A stretch of 64,000 nt of DNA from Clostridia bacterium (GTDB taxonomy: Bacteria > Bacillota > Clostridia > Oscillospirales > CAG-272). Shown here one piece after another: positions 1 through 8,320 of this stretch. The stretch spans positions 1 through 64,000 of the forward strand of contig JAFTOI010000007.1 in assembly GCA_017463865.1 (NCBI GenBank), written 5' to 3'. Under the pieces are notes generated by a model. The model was not told the origin of the DNA. It saw only the letters and a program-made list of their open reading frames with translations, and did no database searches. Position 1 is the first letter of the stretch. Each line of letters opens with the position of its first letter. Position numbers and translations under genes: made by a program.

Positions 1-93
1 CAATATTATGCTTTGTACTCTTGTTGTTGTTCAATTTTCAATGACCAATCATCTTCGTCGTTCTCTCAGGTGTTCCCTCGAGGCGACTTGATT

Positions 94-122
94 ATTATAT
101 CACATCCGAAGCGGTTTGTCAA
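94..122 (-). promoter_or_regulatory. rRNA-type sigma-A promoter, proximal (P2)
   Basis: Read on the minus strand, -35 TTGACA lies at 122-117 and -10 TATAAT at 99-94 with a 17-bp spacer, a perfect consensus. A-rich tracts upstream (about 125-165) resemble UP elements. Transcription would start near 87 and leave the window leftward. The downstream stretch (60-1) resembles a pre-16S leader, so this probably drives an rRNA operon outside the window. That last step is inference. Confidence 0.8.
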
Positions 123-204
123 GAGGTTTTTCAAACTTTTTTCAAAAGTTTTTTTCAACCGCTCGTCCGTCCGGCGTGTCCGCCGCTCTCGCGACAGCTT
201 TGAT

Positions 205-233
205 ATTATAACACACACCCCTCGTTTTGTCAA
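205..233 (-). promoter_or_regulatory. rRNA-type sigma-A promoter, distal (P1)
   Basis: A second perfect promoter on the minus strand: -35 TTGACA at 233-228 and -10 TATAAT at 210-205, 17-bp spacer, with an A-rich upstream flank (about 236-255). It sits 111 bp upstream of the proximal one. Tandem perfect-consensus promoters are typical of Firmicute rRNA operons. The rest of 1-315 holds no credible gene. Confidence 0.8.
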
Positions 234-274
234 CACCTTTTTGCAAATTTCTTCACACTTTGCTGACTTTCGTC

Positions 275-313
275 AAAATGCGCGCAGCGCTTTGCCTGCG
301 CTGCGCGCATTTT
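275..313. terminator. Bidirectional intrinsic terminator after the DUF4886 lipoprotein gene
   Basis: A perfect 16-bp stem (275-290 with 298-313) and a 7-nt loop, flanked by A4 and T4, lies two bases beyond the stop codon of the leftward gene. It should stop that transcript before the rRNA-type promoters. Confidence 0.85.
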
Positions 314-315
314 AG

Positions 316-2010
316 TCAATTGTACTCATTCACATACCGCTCAACCAATTGCTTCAATCCAAGCATATCTGCGTCAGACGCAAGAATATCGGGATAGTTA
401 GAGGTCGCGCCGTCTTTGTAGTACTCCAAACTTGTTTTCACAAAACCATGCGGACAGTCGACGATCGACTTTTCCGTAATCGCATAATACACGGTCAGTG
501 CCGTCAGATAGCCGGTGAGATAATTTGGATGATACCGGTCATTCGGCTGATTGACGCAGAAGCTGTCCTGATTATAGCGCAGCGTCGCCCCCGGCACCTC
601 GGCCTTCCCCGTCCAAACCTCATAGATCAAATGCCCAACCGGCAGATAGATCGCACTCCCCTCATCCCGCAGCGTCCGCGCTGTGCCGAGCACATAGCTG
701 TGGTTCCGCCACACATTGTGATGATGGACAAAGAAGCAAAACTTCGTCTCAGGCGGGAACAGCGCCATGATCGCGCGGGTCGACGCCTCATTCGACGACG
801 GATTCTCACCCGCCTGCTGAATAATGACATAATCCTGCACATAAAACGGATCAAGCTCATTCCCCGAGCTGTAATGATTCGGGTGACTGCTGATCAGAAT
901 ATCGTACAGGCTCTTCTCCTTGTTGCTGCCGTGCAGGACTGCACCGCCATAGGTGACCGACGTCACATCGACATCGTCCCCCATCGCCGCGGCGACCTGG
1001 TGAAAATACCCCTGATCGTCGAACATGATCTGATTTTTCGTTGATGTGCAGTAGCCGTAATAGGTAAAACTGTTGCCGATGAACATGACCCGGGCACCGT
1101 CAAGCTTGTTCGCGGTAAATTGTGCCGCCTCGGCAAAATTTTCAGTCAGTTTGTTATCGCTCATCAACATCATCATACGCTCCTTTATCGCGTGATATCC
1201 GGCAGTCGTGGCCGCGGCCAGAGCCAGCTTGCTGCCGCTCGCTTTGATCCCATAAGTCTGCTCAGCCAGCGCCGCCGGATCAAGCGACGCAGCCCGGTTT
1301 GTCTTGCCGATCACGATCTCCCGCTCATGTTCGGCGGCCGAATCATCGCTGACCGGCAGCAGATGCCCGGTCTGCTCACCGAACCAGACCGCCAGCTGCT
1401 CAGCCGCCGCCTGCTCGCGCACACCACCGGCAGGATAGACGATGGTATACTCCCCCACCGCCCCGCCGCAGAGAGACGCGTCACCCAGCGGATAGTCCGC
1501 ACGGCCGACATACTGCCCGCCCGTATAACGAAGCACACCGCCGTCCCCCGTCAGATTCGCAACAAAATACGCCGCCGCATCCGCCAACCGCTCAGGCGTG
1601 TTTGCCGCGATGCATAGCTTTTCGCCGACCATTCCCACACTGAAATCGAGATAGCCCGGCAGAACAGCCAGCGCCTCGGCCGACTCAGGCCGGTTGGTCA
1701 GCCCGTACAAGATCTCGGGCACGGCAGGGTCAGGCTTGCCGCCGTAGGGAACAAAATCATCCGATAAGCCAACTTCGCCCCCACCATCGACCGCCTTGAT
1801 CTGCGCATAAAGCGCCGATACCGCCGCAAGGGTCTCCGCGTCAGCCGATTCCGCGCGGATCAGGGTGTACCCGGCCAAATTCCGAGCAGGCGGAGCGGTG
1901 GTCACCGCTACAGCGGCCGTGGTATCGGTCACTTGCGGCGGCGTCTCGCCGCACGCGCAAAGACAAAGCAGCGCCAGCGCAGTCAAGCCGCAAAGCAGCC
2001 ATTTTTTCAT
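316..2010 (-). CDS. DUF4886-type SGNH-hydrolase-like lipoprotein
   Basis: A 564-residue exported lipoprotein. The signal peptide ends in lipobox L-C-A-C20, followed by a Thr/Ala/Pro linker. Two similar modules follow (about 45-155 and 165-285), each carrying an EI-x-x-G-x-TNR motif and a G-x-K-L-x-x-A segment, like the N-terminal domains found on some glycosidases. The C-terminal half begins with FIGNSFTYYG (serine of GNSF) and ends with RYHPNYLTGY, the Ser and His signatures of DUF4886 SGNH-like hydrolases. The substrate is unknown; polysaccharide deacylation at the cell surface is plausible. It starts at ATG 2010 behind GGGAGG and has its own promoter at 2068-2040. Confidence 0.75.
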   Translation of the reverse strand: MKKWLLCGLTALALLCLCACGETPPQVTDTTAAVAVTTAPPARNLAGYTLIRAESADAETLAAVSALYAQIKAVDGGGEVGLSDDFVPYGGKPDPAVPEILYGLTNRPESAEALAVLPGYLDFSVGMVGEKLCIAANTPERLADAAAYFVANLTGDGGVLRYTGGQYVGRADYPLGDASLCGGAVGEYTIVYPAGGVREQAAAEQLAVWFGEQTGHLLPVSDDSAAEHEREIVIGKTNRAASLDPAALAEQTYGIKASGSKLALAAATTAGYHAIKERMMMLMSDNKLTENFAEAAQFTANKLDGARVMFIGNSFTYYGYCTSTKNQIMFDDQGYFHQVAAAMGDDVDVTSVTYGGAVLHGSNKEKSLYDILISSHPNHYSSGNELDPFYVQDYVIIQQAGENPSSNEASTRAIMALFPPETKFCFFVHHHNVWRNHSYVLGTARTLRDEGSAIYLPVGHLIYEVWTGKAEVPGATLRYNQDSFCVNQPNDRYHPNYLTGYLTALTVYYAITEKSIVDCPHGFVKTSLEYYKDGATSNYPDILASDADMLGLKQLVERYVNEYN

Positions 2011-2039
2011 TCTATTCCTCCCCTGTGCTGTTTTTCTTC

Positions 2040-2068
2040 ATTATATCTCACCCGTCCATCCCGTGCAA
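2040..2068 (-). promoter_or_regulatory. Sigma-A promoter of the DUF4886 lipoprotein gene
   Basis: On the minus strand, TTGCAC at 2068-2063 and TATAAT at 2045-2040 are separated by 17 bp. The predicted start is about 25 nt upstream of the ATG at 2010. Confidence 0.8.
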
Positions 2069-2151
2069 TGTACAGCCTACACAAAATCACAACCGCACTT
2101 TCGTATAAATCGCCCACACCCGCGCAAACTAAAGCCAAAAGGAGGCACACC

Positions 2152-2832
2152 ATGACCACGATCCTGTTGCGCACCATCATCATCTATCTCATTCTTGCCG
2201 TCGCCATGCGGGTCATGGGCAAGCGGCAAATCGGCGAGCTGGAGATGACCGAGCTCATCACCACCCTGATGCTCTCCGAGCTGGCCACCGGCCCCATTGA
2301 AAACCGCGAGATCCCCATCGCCTACGCCGTCGTCCCCATCATCACCCTGCTGACACTGGAGGTGGTCAACTCGATGATCCTGCTCAAAATCCCCCGCATC
2401 AAAAACATCGTCTCCCCAACCCCCAATGTCCTCATTCGCCAGGGCCAGCTCGACCAAAAGGAGATGTCCCGCATCCGTCTCTCCATCGACGAGCTGATCG
2501 GCGAGCTGCGCCGACAGGGCGTCACCTCCATTGACGAGGTCGAGTACGCCATTCTCGAGCAAAACGGCAAAATGACCACCGTCCTTAAAATGCAGTACCG
2601 CCAGCCCACCCTCGACCAGCTGAACCTCAAGGCCAAAGAAAGCGGCCTCGCCCACATCCTCATCGCCGACGGCTTCATCAACCGCAATAATCTCACCCTC
2701 ACCGGCCACGACGAAATCTGGCTTGAGCAGGAGCTGAAAGCCCGGAACTGCACCCGGCGCGAAGCCTTTCTGATGACCGTCGACGACGCAGGCAAGATCA
2801 TGCTGATCAAAAAGGAGGTGAAGGGCACTTGA
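2152..2832 (+). CDS. DUF421 family membrane protein (YetF-like)
   Basis: A 226-residue protein of the DUF421/YetF family. The N-terminal third is hydrophobic, with transmembrane segments around 3-17, 35-55 and 60-75. It contains the family hallmark R-V-M-GKRQIGELE near residues 19-30. The rest is a soluble cytoplasmic region with NVLIRQGQ and IADGFIN. The start is ATG 2152 directly behind AGGAGG; upstream in-frame codons have no ribosome binding site. Its stop overlaps the start of the DUF4363 gene, a common clostridial pairing. Family members are linked to sporulating Firmicutes, but the biochemical role is unknown. Confidence 0.85.
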   Translation: MTTILLRTIIIYLILAVAMRVMGKRQIGELEMTELITTLMLSELATGPIENREIPIAYAVVPIITLLTLEVVNSMILLKIPRIKNIVSPTPNVLIRQGQLDQKEMSRIRLSIDELIGELRRQGVTSIDEVEYAILEQNGKMTTVLKMQYRQPTLDQLNLKAKESGLAHILIADGFINRNNLTLTGHDEIWLEQELKARNCTRREAFLMTVDDAGKIMLIKKEVKGT

Positions 2833-3197
2833 GAAGCTTCGTTCTATCCATCATCCTCTTCGCCGTCATGCTGGCCGGGATCATCGGCAACGCTGTCTTC
2901 GTCAACCGCCTCTGCGACGACATGCTGGCCGACCTCGACACCCTCCCCGCCCATGTCGAGAGCGGCAATACCGTCGCCGTCAACGCCATGCGCATCCGCT
3001 GGGAGCGCGCACACTGCTGGCTCAGCCTGTCGGTCAGCTACGTCGAGATGAATCACGTCCGCGACGCGCTGGCCGCCCTGCACGCACACTGTGAAAACGG
3101 AACCGCCCCCGACTACGCCCTCGCCCGCGAGCAGCTTCAGCTGGCCATCGAAGAAGTGCGCCGCTTCGAGCTGCTGGCATGGGACAATGTGATATAG
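2829..3197 (+). CDS. DUF4363 family protein
   Basis: A 122-residue protein with an N-terminal membrane anchor (about 3-22) and a helical extracytoplasmic domain, matching DUF4363. The start is TTG 2829, inside the TTGA overlap with the preceding stop and 8-9 nt after GGAGGTG, so translation is coupled to the DUF421 gene. The WERAH-W motif near residues 58-63 is typical of the family. The role is unknown, and the pairing implies a shared membrane function. Confidence 0.75.
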   Translation: MRSFVLSIILFAVMLAGIIGNAVFVNRLCDDMLADLDTLPAHVESGNTVAVNAMRIRWERAHCWLSLSVSYVEMNHVRDALAALHAHCENGTAPDYALAREQLQLAIEEVRRFELLAWDNVI

Positions 3198-3264
3198 AAA
3201 AAGAGCCGCCGATTCCTCGGCAACATCATGAATTTAAGGAATTGCGATAACCGTATTGTTATCC

Positions 3265-3566
3265 GGAAGCTTTTTGCGCTCCCGCGCGAGGCGGGGGAAG
3301 GACCATCTCAAACGCCGAATGTTCCCAAACTTGGCTCTGCCAAGTCACGAAGTCGGCTTTGCCGACTTCTGTTCCCCCGCCACCCCTATCTCCTTGGCTG
3401 ACACACTCCCAGCGTTCATAAAAATTGCCCCGAAACGTACGTTTCGGGGCTAATTTTGTGTAAAGGAGCGCACCCAGCCAAGGAAGGTGGCTGTCCAGCG
3501 GGAGGGAAACTTCGGCGTTTGAGATGGTTCCCTCCCGCTGGTCGCCCGGGAGGGCGAAGCTGACAT
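3265..3566. repeat. Two inverted copies of interspersed repeat family A around a palindrome
   Basis: The gap 3198-3626 has no gene. A forward copy of family A (about 3265-3399) contains ACCATCTCAAACGCCGAA, and a reverse copy (about 3475-3566) faces it. Between them is a perfect 24-bp palindrome. Related copies lie at about 10705-10842 and 26000-26175. Confidence 0.7.
3427..3450. terminator. Palindromic hairpin, probable bidirectional terminator
   Basis: A perfect 24-nt palindrome flanked by AAAATT on the left and TAATTTT on the right, between two convergent transcription units (DUF4363 rightward, TIGR03936 leftward). Confidence 0.55.
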
Positions 3567-3626
3567 CCCTTCCGGCAATTCCGCGCAGCCGCCTATTTCA
3601 ACAAGCCGAACCATTCAGCCGCCTCC

Positions 3627-4340
3627 TTACCGGAACGCCGTCACACCATCCGCACAGTACACCTGCTCGCGCAGAATACGCCACGACAGCTGCACCGGAT
3701 CATCCACCCCCGGCCACAGCCGCTCGCGCAGCGCGGTCACGACCAGCTCGGGATTGAGGTAATCCGCCCCCGCCGCACTGAGCACCAGGCGAAGGGTCAG
3801 CTCCCCTGCCCCGCCCTCCGCCGTCACACTGCGGATCATCGGCACAAGATCGACCTCCTTCTCGCCGCTCTTTGAGCGCTTCACCATCATCAGCGGAGAG
3901 GTCGTCAGCATCCGCTTCACTTCCTCAGCCGCACCGTCCGCGACGGCGGCGCCGGTGAGGGTAACGCAATACTCCGCCCACGCGATATCCGCAAACTTCG
4001 TCGTCGGTGTGTAAGCCTCGAGGCCCATCAGTTCCTCAGTCACCGTCTCGTTGAACCGGCGCAGGATCTCAGCGTCACTGATCTCACGGTCAATGCGCAG
4101 ATCGAGCAGCTCGCACTCACTCTCAGCCCCCACCGACAACGGCAGAGCAAAGACCAGCTTGTAGTGGGGATTAAACCCCTTCGTATACCACGCCGGAATG
4201 CCCGAGCGCTTAATGCAGTGCTGCATCGTCCGCTGCAGATCAAGGTGCGAGATATACTGCAGCTTGCCCACCTTGCGGAAGCGGATGCGCACCGTCCGGG
4301 GTGGATCAATCGGGGTCAGGCCTTGCATTTTGGACAGCAT
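3627..4340 (-). CDS. TIGR03936 family (DUF2344) radical-SAM-linked protein
   Basis: A 237-residue protein with the TIGR03936/DUF2344 pattern: V-R-I-R-F-x-K-x-G-x-LQYISHLDL near the N-terminus, then IPAWYTKGFNPHYKLVFALPL. In Firmicutes it is almost always encoded beside, or fused to, the TIGR03960 radical SAM enzyme, as here; it may help bind the substrate. The start at 4340 lies behind GGAGGTG and overlaps the upstream gene by 25 nt, indicating coupling. The exact reaction is not established. The usual downstream partners, RNase G and ribosomal protein L21, are not next to it. Confidence 0.88.
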   Translation of the reverse strand: MLSKMQGLTPIDPPRTVRIRFRKVGKLQYISHLDLQRTMQHCIKRSGIPAWYTKGFNPHYKLVFALPLSVGAESECELLDLRIDREISDAEILRRFNETVTEELMGLEAYTPTTKFADIAWAEYCVTLTGAAVADGAAEEVKRMLTTSPLMMVKRSKSGEKEVDLVPMIRSVTAEGGAGELTLRLVLSAAGADYLNPELVVTALRERLWPGVDDPVQLSWRILREQVYCADGVTAFR

Positions 4341-6172
4341 GTGCGTTCACCTCCAAGCTTGTTTGCGCCGCAGGCTGAGCAGGCCTGGCGGCAGTTGGGC
4401 GTCGTCGTGCTGGCGTAAGCCTTCGCGCGCTCGCGCAGGAAGAACTCACGCTTCACACCGCAGTCGATGATCTCCCACGGCAGCACCTCGTCCAGCGCCC
4501 ACGCGCGGTTTGCATAGAAAGCGGGATCGATCCCGCAGTCGGCAAAGAGCGCCATCCAGCGGTCGTAGTCGAAATGCTCCTCCCACGCATCAAAATGGAA
4601 CCCGCGGCGGCAGGCCTCCAGCAGTGCCTTGCACAGCCTGCGGTCACCGCGCGCCAACACCGCCTCAATGTGCGAGGTGCGGGCATCGTGATAGTTGTAG
4701 CGCACATGCCGGTTGGTGATGCACGAGCTGAGATACTCCTGCTTCTCCCGCAGCATCTCCATCGTGTCCTGCGCCTCCCACTGGAAGGGGGTAAAGGGCT
4801 TCGGAATGAAGCACGCCACACTGATCGTCACCTGCGGATGCTTGCCCTTGTTGCGGTTCGGGTTGGCATAATAAACCTCCACCACCTTCTCGGCAAGATC
4901 AGCGATCCCCTCCAGATCCTCATGCGTCTCGGTGGGCAGCCCCATCATAAAATACAGCTTGACCTGCGTCTTGCCCGCCTCAAAGGCGACCTTGACGGCA
5001 CGCATGAGGTCTTCCTCCAGTACATTCTTGTTGATCGCATCGCGCAGACGCTGCGTCCCCGCCTCGGGGGCGAAGGTCAGCGAGCCGGTGCGCACCGTCG
5101 AAATGCGCTCCATCAGCTCCTTCGTGAAGCTGTCGACGCGCAGTGACGGCAGCGCGAGGTTGATCGTCTCCCCCTCCGTCCAGCTGAGCAGACGGTCGGT
5201 CAGCTCCTCGAGCTGCGTGTAATCACTGATGCTCAGCGAGGTCAGCGAAATCTCATCATAACCGGTGCAGGCAAACAGATCGCGCGCCTGCCGGTCGAGC
5301 ACCTCAGGCGTCTTCTCGCGCACCGGACGGTAGATCATGCCCGCCTGACAGAAGCGGCACCCGCGAATACAGCCGCGATAGACCTCAAGCATGATACGGT
5401 CGTGCACCGTCTCAATGTAGGGCATGACCACCTTCTCGGGGAAATACGCCTTGTCCATATCAGGCATAATGCGCTTGGTGATCTTCGCCGGGATGTCATC
5501 AAACACCGGCGTGTACGCCTTCACCGTTCCGTCCTCGTTGTAGCTCACCGCATACAGCGACGGCACATAAAAGCCCGGCAGCTTCGCCGCAGCATGCAGG
5601 AACGCGGCACGGGTATAGCTGCCGTTCTGCTTCATCTCAATATACAGCCGCGCAAATTCGACCAGCGCCTCCTCACCCTCACCGATGCTGAACACATCGA
5701 AGAAATCAGCCACCGGCTCAGCATTGTACGCACACGGGCCGCCGCCGATGACGATGGGATCCTCCTCCCCGCGCTCGGCAGAGGTCAGCGGGATCCCCGC
5801 CAGATCGAGCATCATCAGCACGTTGGTGTAGCACATCTCATACTGCAGCGTAAAGGCGACCACGTCAAAATCCTTGACCGCGTCGCCGCTCTCGTGCGCC
5901 CACAGCGGGATCCCCTGCGCGCGCATTTTCTCCTCCATGTCGACCCACGGCGCGTAGACACGCTCGCACCAGACATCCTCCTCGCGGTTCAGCGCACCGT
6001 AAAGGATGCGCACGCCGAGGTTGGACATGCCGATCTCGTAGGTGTCGGGGAAGCAGAACGCCCAGCGGCAGTTGATCTTATCTTTATCCTTGATGATCTC
6101 GCCATACTCGCCCCCGCTGTAGCGGCCGGGCTTCGAGACCGACTTGAGGATAGATGCAATTTGTTGGTTCAT
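4316..6172 (-). CDS. TIGR03960 family B12-binding-type radical SAM protein
   Basis: A 618-residue radical SAM enzyme. The N-terminal region (about 1-190) resembles a cobalamin-binding fold (FPDTYEIGMSNLG, IGGGPCAYN, SIGEGEEAL). The core carries C-x3-C-x2-C in YRGCIRGCRFCQAG around residue 270, the ligands of the [4Fe-4S] cluster that cleaves S-adenosylmethionine. The C-terminal part contains a cysteine-rich tail (CRQACSACG, CCPKCK). It starts at ATG 6172 behind AGGAG, three bases after aroK. It forms a functional pair with TIGR03936. The substrate is unknown; RNA modification is often suspected. Confidence 0.92.
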   Translation of the reverse strand: MNQQIASILKSVSKPGRYSGGEYGEIIKDKDKINCRWAFCFPDTYEIGMSNLGVRILYGALNREEDVWCERVYAPWVDMEEKMRAQGIPLWAHESGDAVKDFDVVAFTLQYEMCYTNVLMMLDLAGIPLTSAERGEEDPIVIGGGPCAYNAEPVADFFDVFSIGEGEEALVEFARLYIEMKQNGSYTRAAFLHAAAKLPGFYVPSLYAVSYNEDGTVKAYTPVFDDIPAKITKRIMPDMDKAYFPEKVVMPYIETVHDRIMLEVYRGCIRGCRFCQAGMIYRPVREKTPEVLDRQARDLFACTGYDEISLTSLSISDYTQLEELTDRLLSWTEGETINLALPSLRVDSFTKELMERISTVRTGSLTFAPEAGTQRLRDAINKNVLEEDLMRAVKVAFEAGKTQVKLYFMMGLPTETHEDLEGIADLAEKVVEVYYANPNRNKGKHPQVTISVACFIPKPFTPFQWEAQDTMEMLREKQEYLSSCITNRHVRYNYHDARTSHIEAVLARGDRRLCKALLEACRRGFHFDAWEEHFDYDRWMALFADCGIDPAFYANRAWALDEVLPWEIIDCGVKREFFLRERAKAYASTTTPNCRQACSACGANKLGGERTCCPKCKA

Positions 6173-6175
6173 GGT

Positions 6176-6712
6176 TTACTCCTGTTCATTCGATTGCAGC
6201 ATCAGGCTGTGCCCTGCTAAAATCTCGAGCACCCGCTGCTTGGTCTGCTCAACGCCGGCAATGCCGCCGGCGCAGTTGACGGTGATCTGCGCATACCGCG
6301 CGTAAAGCGGCTCGCGCTCGGCAAAGATGTCGTCGAGCGTCTTCGCCCCCACACCCGCGATGCCGCGGGCGGCGAAGTCGCCGAGTCTGGCCTTCAGCGT
6401 CGGCAGATCGACCCGCAGCCAGACGATCACGCCCCGCCGGGCCAGGTGCGCCATCCCCTCGGGCGAATAGACAGCGCTTCCCCCCGTCGCAATGACGGTG
6501 TGCGTCGCCTCGACCGAGCGGAGCGCCGCCGCCTCGGCGGCCAGAAAGGCATCCAGCCCTTCCCCGTCGATGATCTCCTGCAAACGCTTGCCCTCCCGGC
6601 GCTGGATCACAAGGTCGGTGTCAAGGAAATCATAGCCGAGCGCCTTGGCCAGCAGCACGCCGACCGTGCTCTTTCCACAGCCCGGCATGCCGATCAAAAC
6701 CAGATTTTTCAT
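6176..6712 (-). CDS. aroK: Shikimate kinase
   Basis: A 178-residue kinase of normal family length that phosphorylates shikimate at O3 in chorismate and aromatic amino acid synthesis. The P-loop is GMPGCGKST at residues 8-16. DTD near 32 binds shikimate and magnesium, GG in ATGGSAV near 77 contacts the substrate, and a lid segment (RGIAG) follows. The start at 6712 overlaps the MATE gene stop by four bases (ATGA) and has AAGGAG upstream. No other aromatic-pathway gene is nearby. Confidence 0.93.
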   Translation of the reverse strand: MKNLVLIGMPGCGKSTVGVLLAKALGYDFLDTDLVIQRREGKRLQEIIDGEGLDAFLAAEAAALRSVEATHTVIATGGSAVYSPEGMAHLARRGVIVWLRVDLPTLKARLGDFAARGIAGVGAKTLDDIFAEREPLYARYAQITVNCAGGIAGVEQTKQRVLEILAGHSLMLQSNEQE

Positions 6713-8091
6713 TCATTTTCTCCTTCCTCGACACGTCGGTCGATCTTTTTGATCCACTTGTATCGGTTGACCCGCAGCGCGGCCGGGATTCCCTTGAGAA
6801 TCTGGTCGCACTTAAGGCAGATAAAGACAATCGTCGGGCTGAGATCAAACACAAAGGCAGACAGCGCCGCCAGCGGAATGACGATCACCCACATAAAAAC
6901 GGTGTCGTTGATGAGCACAAACGCCGTGTCGCCGCCCCCACGAATGATGCCGGTCGTGCAGGCCACCTGGTAGGAGGTCCCCACCAGCGTCACCGACAGC
7001 ACACACAAAAACTCCAGCGCCATCGCGTAGGTCTCGGGCGTCAGCGTCGAGTAGAAGGACAGCACCAGATCCTTGCCGAAGAAAAGCATGCTCCCCGACA
7101 GCACACCGATGACACCGAACATCGCCTGCAGCGAGCGGATATAGGGCTTGATCACCCCCGCCTTGCCCTCGCCGATCAGCTTGCCCACCAGTACCGCCGC
7201 GGCGCTGGCCGAGCCGTAGCAGATGACCGAAAAGACCTGAAACACCGTCGACGCCACGCTGTTGGCCGCAATGGCCGACTGCCCCATGTGGCCGAGGATG
7301 GCCGTCTGCACCGTCTGCGCGATGCCCCACATCGCCCCCGACAGAATGACCGGCAGGCTGACCCGGAAGAAATCCCGCAGCGTCGCGCGGTCAAGATGAA
7401 CATAATCCCGCAGCTTCAGCTGCGCCTTCTTGTCCACGCCGAAGACATAGATCACCACGATCACCGTCTCGACAATGCGCGAGATCAGCGTCGCAATGGC
7501 CGCGCCCTCCACACCGAGGGCAGGCATGCCGAACTTGCCGAAGATCAGCACATAATTGAAGAAAACATTCACAAACAGCGCCGCGACCGACACCCCAAGA
7601 CCGATCCGCGCCGTCTCGACACTGCGCATCGAGGCCAGCAGGATCTGCGTCACCGCAAAAAAGAAATAGGTGAAGCAAACGATGCGCATATACTTCACGC
7701 CCTCGGCGATAACCGCCTCCTCTGGCGTCAACAAACGCAGCACACCGTGCGGCGCGATGAACACAATCGCCCAGAGCAGCGTCGTCATCGCCATGCCGAT
7801 GGTCATCCCCACCGACGACACACGTCGGATAGGCTCGATCTCCCGCCGGCCCCAGCTGCGTGCGGCCAGCACCACGATGCCCTCCCCCGCGCCCATGACA
7901 AGCATCTGCAGAAGAAATTGGATCTGGTTGACCAGCGCCACACCCGAGAGCGCCAGCTCACTGTATGCGCCGATCATCACACTGTCGGCCAGATTGACGG
8001 CCTGCGTGATCACATTCTGCGCCGCAATCGTCAGGGTCAGCAGGATGTAGCGACGGTAAAAATCCCGGTCACGGGTAAAAAAGGTGGTCAT
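6709..8091 (-). CDS. MATE family efflux transporter
   Basis: A 460-residue polytopic inner-membrane protein with about 12 hydrophobic segments and MATE-type features (NLADSVMIGAYSELALSGVALV at the start, NVFFNYVLIFG in the middle). It belongs to the clostridial DinF/NorM-like MATE proteins that export cationic compounds using a sodium or proton gradient; the substrate cannot be read from sequence. The start at 8091 is chosen because GGAGAGG precedes it; the longer frame to 8130 has no ribosome binding site and lies within the promoter leader. First gene of the operon with aroK. Confidence 0.9.
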   Translation of the reverse strand: MTTFFTRDRDFYRRYILLTLTIAAQNVITQAVNLADSVMIGAYSELALSGVALVNQIQFLLQMLVMGAGEGIVVLAARSWGRREIEPIRRVSSVGMTIGMAMTTLLWAIVFIAPHGVLRLLTPEEAVIAEGVKYMRIVCFTYFFFAVTQILLASMRSVETARIGLGVSVAALFVNVFFNYVLIFGKFGMPALGVEGAAIATLISRIVETVIVVIYVFGVDKKAQLKLRDYVHLDRATLRDFFRVSLPVILSGAMWGIAQTVQTAILGHMGQSAIAANSVASTVFQVFSVICYGSASAAAVLVGKLIGEGKAGVIKPYIRSLQAMFGVIGVLSGSMLFFGKDLVLSFYSTLTPETYAMALEFLCVLSVTLVGTSYQVACTTGIIRGGGDTAFVLINDTVFMWVIVIPLAALSAFVFDLSPTIVFICLKCDQILKGIPAALRVNRYKWIKKIDRRVEEGENE

Positions 8092-8141
8092 ATGTCCTCT
8101 CCGTCCATTTATCCGGATTATGCAAAGCATTGCTGACTAAC

Positions 8142-8170
8142 AGTATAGCCCATCCGACAAAAAAAGTCAA
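8142..8170 (-). promoter_or_regulatory. Sigma-A promoter of the MATE-aroK-TIGR03960 operon
   Basis: Minus-strand TTGACT (8170-8165) and TATACT (8147-8142) with a 17-bp spacer, about 45 nt upstream of the ATG at 8091. Confidence 0.8.
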
Positions 8171-8253
8171 GGAAAAGATTTTTGGCCGGGAACTTTTTGG
8201 CGTTTCGTGCGTCTAAATCATTGGGCCGACGCAAACTTTTTTCCGGATAGGGC

Positions 8254-8282
8254 TTGCACGGTCAGTGAGAAAATGGTATAAT
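8254..8282 (+). promoter_or_regulatory. Sigma-A promoter of the SGNH hydrolase gene
   Basis: TTGCAC (8254-8259), 17-bp spacer, TATAAT (8277-8282). The predicted transcript start near 8289 leaves too short a leader for the ATG at 8300 and favours the start at 8321. Confidence 0.8.
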
Positions 8283-8320
8283 AAATATGTTATGAAAAAA
8301 TGATCGAGGTACCGCCCTAC

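Noticed and set aside
13..315. A plus-strand open frame of about 100 codons at the left edge
   Set aside because: It has no ribosome binding site, an implausible composition, and lies across two perfect minus-strand promoters and a terminator.
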